Below the pieces are notes generated by a model. That model ran no database searches and was not told the DNA's origin. It was given only the letters and a program-made list of their open reading frames with translations. A stretch of DNA of 57,016 nucleotides from assembly GCF_002837185.1 (NCBI RefSeq), contig NZ_KZ478019.1, positions 1-57,016 on the forward strand. The letters run 5' to 3'. This DNA is from Pseudomonas fluorescens (GTDB taxonomy: Bacteria > Pseudomonadota > Gammaproteobacteria > Pseudomonadales > Pseudomonadaceae). The translations under genes and the position numbers were made by a program. Of this stretch, positions 51,129 through 57,016 are shown piece by piece (the first letter of the stretch is position 1; the number at the start of each line of letters is the position of its first letter).

Positions 51129-52334
51129 CTATGTATAGGACAGTGCCTTGGGCGCGCGCTGACGCAACAGGTGAAATGCGACGAAGGCCGTGACGGCAAA
51201 GGCGGCCTGGATGACGATCATCGGCGTCGCGCTGCCATCGCGTAGTTGGCTCAACAGCACGCCGCTGCAGGTGGCGCCGAACATCTGCGCGAAGCCCATC
51301 AACCCGGCCGCCAGCCCCGCACGATGGGCATTGGGCATCACCCCGCCCGTAACCGCGCCGGGCAATACCAGCCCGCCGCCGAGCGTGGCCAGGGCTATGG
51401 GAATATCCAGGCCCACCACGGAAAGCCCGAACAGCGCATAAATCAGCAGTGCCAACACCCCACCTGCGGCCACCAGCGTCACGCCCATGGTCACAATCCG
51501 CTGCGGCCCGAGGCGCAGGATGTTGCGCCGGGTATAGGTGGAACCGACGATCAGCATCGACACGATCAGGCCGAAATTGATGCCGTACTCCAGGCTGCTC
51601 AGGCCCAGCAGGTTGATAAACACCGCCGACGAACCGGCAATCACCGCAAACATGGCGCCGTAGGTACAGGCCAGGGCCACAGCATAGGCGCGGTATGGGC
51701 GGCCCTTGAGCAAATCCAGGTACTGCCCGCCAAGGGTGCGCCAATGCGCCGCCCCGGGATCGAGGTAATGGTTGCTCTCGCGAAAGAACAGCACCGCCAG
51801 CAGCCACACAACGCTGCCGATCAGCAGGGCAAGAATGATCGGCGCATGCCAGCCGAACAGCTTGATCAGCAAACCGCCCGCCATCGGCGCCACGACGATG
51901 GCATAGAGCATGCCGATCATGGTCAGCGCCAGGGCCGGGCCTGCCTCGGCTTTCCATACGTCACGCACCACGGTGCGCGCAAGAACCAGCGCGGCGCACG
52001 CGCCCAGGCCTTGAAGCACGCGGGCGGCGATAAATTGCTGGATGTCAGTGACCAGCAGCATCGACAGCGTCGCCAGCACGTACAGCGTCAGGCCGGCGAT
52101 CAATACCGGACGGCGGCCGATACGGTCCGACAGCGGCCCGAACACAAGTTGCCCCACGCCAAACGCAACGACAAACGCCGACAGCGCCATCAGCGCCGAA
52201 CCTTGCGGCGCCGCCAGCGTCTGCTCGATGGCACCCAGACCGGGGATGATCAATTGCGTTGACACTTCACCCAATGCGGTGAGGGCGACCAGCAAGAACA
52301 ACAAGCTGCGTGAAGGTGCCGGGGCGTTTGCCAT
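51129..52334 (-). CDS. Bcr/CflA-type multidrug efflux MFS transporter
   Basis: 401 residues with 12 transmembrane segments; the MFS loop is GPLSDRIGRRPVLI and the Bcr/CflA-type motif GLGACAALVLARTVVRDVW follows in TM4-5. It probably exports drugs. It is divergent from the RND adaptor gene 98 bp away. Confidence 0.88.
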   Translation of the reverse strand: MANAPAPSRSLLFLLVALTALGEVSTQLIIPGLGAIEQTLAAPQGSALMALSAFVVAFGVGQLVFGPLSDRIGRRPVLIAGLTLYVLATLSMLLVTDIQQFIAARVLQGLGACAALVLARTVVRDVWKAEAGPALALTMIGMLYAIVVAPMAGGLLIKLFGWHAPIILALLIGSVVWLLAVLFFRESNHYLDPGAAHWRTLGGQYLDLLKGRPYRAYAVALACTYGAMFAVIAGSSAVFINLLGLSSLEYGINFGLIVSMLIVGSTYTRRNILRLGPQRIVTMGVTLVAAGGVLALLIYALFGLSVVGLDIPIALATLGGGLVLPGAVTGGVMPNAHRAGLAAGLMGFAQMFGATCSGVLLSQLRDGSATPMIVIQAAFAVTAFVAFHLLRQRAPKALSYT

Positions 52335-52432
52335 GGGGAATATCCGGGGGCTGGATTAATTTATATTTCGACCATAATATGAGCAAAAAATTATGTCCAT
52401 AATTTTTTCCCATGGTCCCCCAGGAGTTCGTC

Positions 52433-53539
52433 ATGCCCTCTCTGCACCTGCGCCTTTTCACGCCCCTGGCTGTGTTGATGATCCTCAGTGGCTGCAACAG
52501 CCAGGCCGACAACGCCACCCAGGTCTCGCCGCCGCGTCCGGTGCTGGCCGCCAAGGTCGAGGCTGGCGGCACCCAGCAAAGCGCGTATACCGGCGTGGTG
52601 GCGGCCCGCACTGAAAGCAACCTGGGCTTTCGGGTCAGCGGCAAAGTGATCGAACGCAAGGTCGATCCCGGCCAGCATGTGTCCCGTGGCGACACGCTAC
52701 TGGTGCTGGATATCGGCGACTTCGAACTGGCGTTGCGCTCGGCGAAAAACCGCGTCAACGCGGCCCAGGCACAATTGCGCCAGCGCCGTGACGACGAAAA
52801 CCGCTACCAGCGTCTGGCCAGTACCGGCGCGGTATCGCGGCAGATATTCGACCAGTCGGCGACCAACCTGCGCGTCGCCGAAGCGGAACTGGCGGCGGCG
52901 CAATCGGATGCCAGCCAGATCGAGAACCGTCGCACCTATTCGGTGCTCAAGGCCGATGGCGACGGCATCATCACCGAAGTGCTGGCCGATCGCGGCCAGG
53001 TGGTCGCCGAAGGGCAGATCGTGGCGCGCCTGGCCCATGACGGCGCCCGCGAAGCCATCGTCAACCTGCCGGAACAGCAACGCGCCCGGGCCGCGCAAAA
53101 CGCCCTGGCCTTCCCGTTCGGTGCGCCGGACCAGGCCGTTACCGCGTCTCTGCGCGAGCTGTCCGCCAGCGCCGACCCCACCACCCGCACCTACCGCGCG
53201 CGCTACGTGCTGCACGGCGCGGTCGAGCGTTTCGCCCTCGGCTCCACCATCACCGTGCGCTTGCAAGGTGACGGCCAGGCCCAGCAAACCCGTGTGCCCA
53301 TCGGTGCGTTGCAGGATGCGGGGCAAGGCACCGGCGTATGGCTGATCGGTGACGACAACACGATCAGCTTCGCCCCGGTGAAAGTCGCCAGTCTCGGCCA
53401 GGAAGAAGCCCTGCTCGACAGCGGCGTCACGCCTGGCCAAACCATCGTCGCCCTCGGCGCGCACCTGCTGCACAGCGGTGACCGGGTACGCCTGCTGCCC
53501 GCCCAGGCGCTGGCCCTCAACCGTAAACAGGACCAATGA
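52433..53539 (+). CDS. RND efflux periplasmic adaptor (membrane-fusion) lipoprotein
   Basis: 368 residues from the ATG at 52433 with CAGGAG 6 nt upstream; an earlier in-frame ATG at 52412 precedes that site and is less likely. A lipobox (ILSGC) anchors the protein. The biotinyl-lipoyl-like motif GFRVSGKVIERKVDPGQHVSRGD, a coiled-coil hairpin and the beta-barrel follow, as in AcrA-type adaptors. It is coupled to the permease by a 4-bp overlap (ATGA). Confidence 0.9.
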   Translation: MPSLHLRLFTPLAVLMILSGCNSQADNATQVSPPRPVLAAKVEAGGTQQSAYTGVVAARTESNLGFRVSGKVIERKVDPGQHVSRGDTLLVLDIGDFELALRSAKNRVNAAQAQLRQRRDDENRYQRLASTGAVSRQIFDQSATNLRVAEAELAAAQSDASQIENRRTYSVLKADGDGIITEVLADRGQVVAEGQIVARLAHDGAREAIVNLPEQQRARAAQNALAFPFGAPDQAVTASLRELSASADPTTRTYRARYVLHGAVERFALGSTITVRLQGDGQAQQTRVPIGALQDAGQGTGVWLIGDDNTISFAPVKVASLGQEEALLDSGVTPGQTIVALGAHLLHSGDRVRLLPAQALALNRKQDQ

Positions 53540-56500
53540 GCATGCGTGGAATCAACCTCTCGGAACTGGCGGTCAAGCACCGCGCCGTCACGCTGTTCCT
53601 GATCATCGCGATCATCGCCGCCGGGATCTTCGCGTTCGGCAAACTGGGGCGCGCCGAAGACCCGTCGTTTACGGTCAAGGTCATGACCATCACCGCCGCC
53701 TGGCCCGGCGCCACTGCCGAGGAAATGCAGGAACAGGTGGCCGACCGCCTGGAAAAGCGCCTGCAGGAACTCGATTACTACGACCGCGTCGAGACCATCG
53801 CCCAGCCGGGTTTCGTTTCGATGCGCATGACCTTCCTCGAATCCACCCGGCCGAGCGAGATACAGGACCTGTTCTACCAGACCCGTAAAAAACTCAGCGA
53901 CGAAGCCGCGAACCTGCCCAAGGGCGTGATCGGGCCGTTTTTCAACGATGAGTATTCGGATGTGTACTTTGCGCTGTACGCCCTGGAGGCCGAACACCTG
54001 CCCCATCGCCAGCAAGTGCAAATGGCCGAAGCGCTGCGCCAGGGCCTGCTCAACCTGCCGGGGGTGAAGAAGGTCAATATCCTCGGCGAACAGGCCCAGC
54101 GTGTATTTGTCGAGTTCTCCTATGAGCGCCTGGCGACCCTGGGCATCAAACCCGAACAGATCTTCGCCGCCCTCGCCGCGCAAAACGCCGTGGCGCCCTC
54201 AGGCTTCGTCGAAACCGCCGGCGCCCGCGCCTATATCCGTATCGATGGCGCCTTCGACAGCCTGGCGCTGATCGAGAACGTGCCCTTGCAAGTCAATGGC
54301 CGCGTGCTGCGCATCGCCGATGTGGCGACGGTCCGGCGTGGCTATGAAGACCCGCCCAGCTACCGCATCCGCCACCAGGGCGACCCGGCGCTGATGCTCG
54401 GGGTGATCATGCAGAAGCACTGGAACGGCCTGGAACTGGACAAGCGCCTGCAGGCCCAGGAAGCCCGGATCCAGGCCGACCTGCCCCTGGGCGTGAATTT
54501 CGCCAAGGTGTCCGATCAGGCAAAAAACATCAGCCTGGCGGTGAACGAGTTCATGCTCAAGTTCTTCGTCGCCCTGGCCGTGGTGATGCTGATCAGCCTG
54601 CTGGCCCTGGGCTTTCGTGTAGGGCTGGTGGTGGCGGCGGCAGTGCCGCTGACACTGTCGATCGTGTTCGTGATCATGCTGGTCACCGGGCGTGAATTTG
54701 ACCGCGTGACCCTCGGCGCCCTGATCATTTCCCTGGGCCTGCTGGTGGACGACGCGATCATCGCCATTGAAATGATGGTGGTGAAACTCGAAGAAGGCTT
54801 CGACCGCATCCATGCGGCCACCTACGCCTGGAGCTCCACGGCGGCGCCCATGCTGACCGGCACGCTGGTAACGATCATCGGTTTTCTACCCGTGGGGTTC
54901 GCGCGCTCCGGTGCCGGCGAGTACGCCGGGAATATCTTCTGGATCGTCGGCTTTGCGTTGATTTCATCCTGGTTGGTGGCGGTGGTATTTACGCCCTATC
55001 TGGGCGTGAAGCTGTTGCCGCAGATCAAGCCGGTGCCCGGCGGGCACGATGCGATTTACGCCGGGCGCTATTACCAGAAACTGCGCAGCCTGGTGGAGAC
55101 CTGTGTGCGCGGGCGCTGGCTGGTGACCGCGCTGGTGGTGGCGGCGTTTGTGCTGTGCGGCCTGGGCATGGCAGTGGTGAAGAAACAGTTCTTCCCCGAC
55201 TCCGACCGTTCGGAGCTGATCCTGGAGGTGTACATGCCCCCTGGCAGCGCCTTCAAAAGCACTGAAGCGGTGGCGGCGCAAGTAGAGAAAGCCTTGCTGC
55301 AGGAACCGCAGACGAGCATGGTCGACACCTATGTGGGCGGCGGCGCTCCGCGTTTTTTCCTGTCGTTGAACCCTGAGATGCCGGACCCGGCGTTCGCCAA
55401 GTTGATCGTGCAAACCCCGGACTCCCACGCACGCGATGCGTTGAAAGTGCGCATGCGCGAGCGCATCGCCGCCGGTGAGTTTCCAGCGGCACGGGTGCGC
55501 GTCACACAATTGGTGTTCGGCCCCCCGGTGCCGTTCCCGGTGGTGTTCCGTGTGTCCGGACCGGACCTGGACGTGCTGCGCGGGCTGTCCGAGCAAGTGC
55601 GTCAAGTGGTGGCCGCCAACAGGCTGACCCGCGACGCCTTCCTTGAGTGGGGCGAGCGCGCCAGCGGCTACCGCCTGGTGCTGGATCAGGATCGCCTGCG
55701 CCTGCTCGGCTTCACGCCCGACGAGGTCAAGTCCCAGCTCAACGCCCTGCTCAGCGGCAACCCGATCACCGAAGTGCGTGAAGGCAACCGCACGGTGTCG
55801 GTGGTGGCACGCGCCCAGGGCAGTCAACGCGAGGACCTGGGCAACCTCAACAACATGACCCTGACCAACAGCGCCGGCACTTCGGTACCGCTGGCCCAGG
55901 TCGGGCATTTCCAGGCGGTGATGGAAGAACCGATCCTCAAGCGCCGCAACCGCGCGACCACGGTGGAAGTGCGCGCCGACATCGTCGACGGCGTACAACC
56001 GCCCGATGTGGAAATGGCCGTGTACAAGGACCTGCAGCCGCTGATCGCCAAGTTGCCTGCCGGTTACCACATCGATATCGGCGGCCCGGTGGAAGAAAGC
56101 GCCAAGGCCAACGTCGCCCTGGCGGCGCTGTTCCCGATCATGATCCTGCTGACCCTCACCGTGATCATGTTCCAGGTGCGCTCCTTCGGCGTGATGTTGA
56201 TGGTCTTCGCCACCGCGCCGCTGGGGCTGATCGGCGCGGTGCCGACCTTACTGCTGTTCAACCAGCCGTTCGGGTTCAACGCGATTCTCGGGCTGATCGG
56301 CATCGGCGGGATTCTGATGCGCAACACACTGATCTTCACCGACCAGATTCGCCAGAACCAGGACCACGGCATGCCGATACGCGAAGCCATTGTCGAAGCC
56401 ACCGTGCGTCGCGCGCGGCCGGTGATCCTCACCGCCCTGGCGGCGGCGCTGGCCTTTATTCCGCTGACGCTGTCGGTGTTCTGGTCGTCCCTGGCCTATG

Positions 56501-56616
56501 TGCTGATCGGCGGCGTGCTGGTGGGCACGGTGTTGACGCTGCTGTTCCTGCCGGCGCTGTGCAGCCTGGTGCTGCGCGACAGGGTTGTTGAAACTTCCTA
56601 CGTAACTGCCGGATAA
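53536..56616 (+). CDS. RND efflux transporter permease
   Basis: 1026 residues; the start may also be the ATG at 53542. Twelve transmembrane helices and two large periplasmic loops are visible. The proton-relay aspartates lie in SLGLLVDDAIIAIEMMV, and the porter-domain signatures RAEDPSFTVKVMTITAAWPGATAEEMQEQV and GIGGILMRNTLIFTDQIRQ are typical of the HAE1/CusA-like family. No outer-membrane factor gene is seen before the right edge of the window. Confidence 0.93.
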   Translation: MSMRGINLSELAVKHRAVTLFLIIAIIAAGIFAFGKLGRAEDPSFTVKVMTITAAWPGATAEEMQEQVADRLEKRLQELDYYDRVETIAQPGFVSMRMTFLESTRPSEIQDLFYQTRKKLSDEAANLPKGVIGPFFNDEYSDVYFALYALEAEHLPHRQQVQMAEALRQGLLNLPGVKKVNILGEQAQRVFVEFSYERLATLGIKPEQIFAALAAQNAVAPSGFVETAGARAYIRIDGAFDSLALIENVPLQVNGRVLRIADVATVRRGYEDPPSYRIRHQGDPALMLGVIMQKHWNGLELDKRLQAQEARIQADLPLGVNFAKVSDQAKNISLAVNEFMLKFFVALAVVMLISLLALGFRVGLVVAAAVPLTLSIVFVIMLVTGREFDRVTLGALIISLGLLVDDAIIAIEMMVVKLEEGFDRIHAATYAWSSTAAPMLTGTLVTIIGFLPVGFARSGAGEYAGNIFWIVGFALISSWLVAVVFTPYLGVKLLPQIKPVPGGHDAIYAGRYYQKLRSLVETCVRGRWLVTALVVAAFVLCGLGMAVVKKQFFPDSDRSELILEVYMPPGSAFKSTEAVAAQVEKALLQEPQTSMVDTYVGGGAPRFFLSLNPEMPDPAFAKLIVQTPDSHARDALKVRMRERIAAGEFPAARVRVTQLVFGPPVPFPVVFRVSGPDLDVLRGLSEQVRQVVAANRLTRDAFLEWGERASGYRLVLDQDRLRLLGFTPDEVKSQLNALLSGNPITEVREGNRTVSVVARAQGSQREDLGNLNNMTLTNSAGTSVPLAQVGHFQAVMEEPILKRRNRATTVEVRADIVDGVQPPDVEMAVYKDLQPLIAKLPAGYHIDIGGPVEESAKANVALAALFPIMILLTLTVIMFQVRSFGVMLMVFATAPLGLIGAVPTLLLFNQPFGFNAILGLIGIGGILMRNTLIFTDQIRQNQDHGMPIREAIVEATVRRARPVILTALAAALAFIPLTLSVFWSSLAYVLIGGVLVGTVLTLLFLPALCSLVLRDRVVETSYVTAG

Positions 56617-56651
56617 GCTCTACTCCCCTGCCCCGAGAACCGCTGCAAAGT

Positions 56652-56678
56652 CCCTCGCCTGATCATTCAGTGCGAGGG
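56652..56678 (+). terminator. Hairpin after the RND operon
   Basis: A 7-bp stem, CCCTCGC / GCGAGGG, with a 13-nt loop lies 36 bp after the RND stop. There is no T-run directly after it; it may act together with the hairpin at 56704. Confidence 0.4.
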
Positions 56679-56703
56679 ATTGCAGATGGTTCTTTTCGTT
56701 AGG

Positions 56704-56728
56704 GCCCCGGTTGTCGGGGCTGTGTTTT
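56704..56728 (+). terminator. Probable terminator of the RND operon
   Basis: GCCCCG and CGGGGC pair across a 5-nt loop and are followed by TGTGTTTT. It is the second stem-loop in the tail of the RND operon. Confidence 0.5.
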
Positions 56729-57016
56729 GATTCCGGCGCTGGCCAGCTTCGTCCTGGCGCCCATGGACCCCGAAGCGCCGGATGCTGAACGCGTGCTTGG
56801 GGATTTGCGCAATTGCCTGAACACCTTCGACGCGTGGGCCGACAGCTTTTTCAGTGGCTCGGCACTGAAAGTCGAGCAGGTGTTCAAGGTCGGGGATGAC
56901 GTCGCACTGGTGGCGCCGATCTCTTCCGACACGCAAGTTACTGACTTCCCACCTGTTCAGTGCCGGTCGCGAACACCAACGCCAACAAGGCCAACTGCTC
57001 AGCCACTACCACTACG
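56727..57016 (+). other. Open reading sequence at right edge, gene identity unclear
   Basis: A frame open from TTG at 56727 (first ATG at 56763) reads through to about 56940 with protein-like content (FDAWADSFFSGSALKVEQVF, DDVALVAPISSDTQ). Beyond 56930 a neighbouring frame looks more natural (LFSAGREHQRQQGQLLSHYH), which would fit a frameshift or a repeat-rich protein continuing past the window. No family is recognised. This could equally be decayed sequence. Confidence 0.25.

Overview
The window reads as chromosome of a fluorescent-group Pseudomonas (inferred). The evidence is high-GC genes, paired REP elements built on the GTGGGAGGGGGCTTGCCCCCGAT core between genes, and typical Pseudomonas families (DUF6543/LRR toxin-like protein, FMN lactate-type dehydrogenase, NCS1 permease, RND pump, TonB siderophore receptor). 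No rRNA, tRNA, CRISPR array or IS element was recognised.

Layout: 0.2-13.6 kb is ordinary accessory/core sequence: Nudix hydrolase, lipoprotein hydrolase, alpha-hydroxy-acid dehydrogenase with a DeoR regulator, DUF72 and HhH proteins, stress-type small proteins (DUF4142, PfpI, hemerythrin), a copper-handling trio (DUF2946, SCO, PCuAC), and a hybrid histidine kinase divergent from a LuxR-type response regulator. At 13.8-24.3 kb lies an AT-rich island, all on the minus strand, which is the most notable part of the window. At 24.8-31.1 kb is a catabolic cluster (FAD monooxygenase, RidA, DUF1028, ArgE-like deacylase, LysR, NCS1 permease). At 31.2-39.3 kb are a TPM protein, an RsbQ-like hydrolase coupled to a PAS histidine kinase, a divergent DapF homologue, a P-loop kinase and an AKR-SDR-SRPBCC operon with its LysR. 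At 39.4-56.6 kb are a 1400-residue DUF6543/LRR protein, a TonB receptor, two MFS exporters, an AraC regulator, an AhpD-like protein, a cyclic-nucleotide-type MscS channel, a pirin and an RND adaptor/permease pair.

The island is read here as a complete, probably undescribed RiPP (ribosomally made, modified peptide) operon. A sigma70-like promoter (24291-24319) drives a 43-residue acidic, cysteine-free precursor (24117-24248). A 28-nt perfect palindrome follows, and then ten tightly packed genes: GNAT acetyltransferase; rhodanese-E1 (MoeB-like) fusion; Fe(II)/2-oxoglutarate oxygenase-like protein; ThiS/MoaD-like sulfur carrier ending in GG; a 194-residue probable MNIO partner; MNIO (DUF692-like) oxidase; a 1009-residue protein that joins a degenerate subtilisin-like domain to a NodU/TobZ-type carbamoyltransferase and a possible PqqD-like tail; YcaO; TfuA; and an MFS exporter. 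The working model is that sulfur is mobilised by the rhodanese-E1 protein onto the carrier, and YcaO-TfuA uses it to make a backbone thioamide. The MNIO and the 2OG enzyme oxidise side chains, the carbamoyltransferase decorates a hydroxyl, GNAT caps an amine, and the MFS protein exports the product. The product and the order of steps are inference; the gene content and order are read directly.
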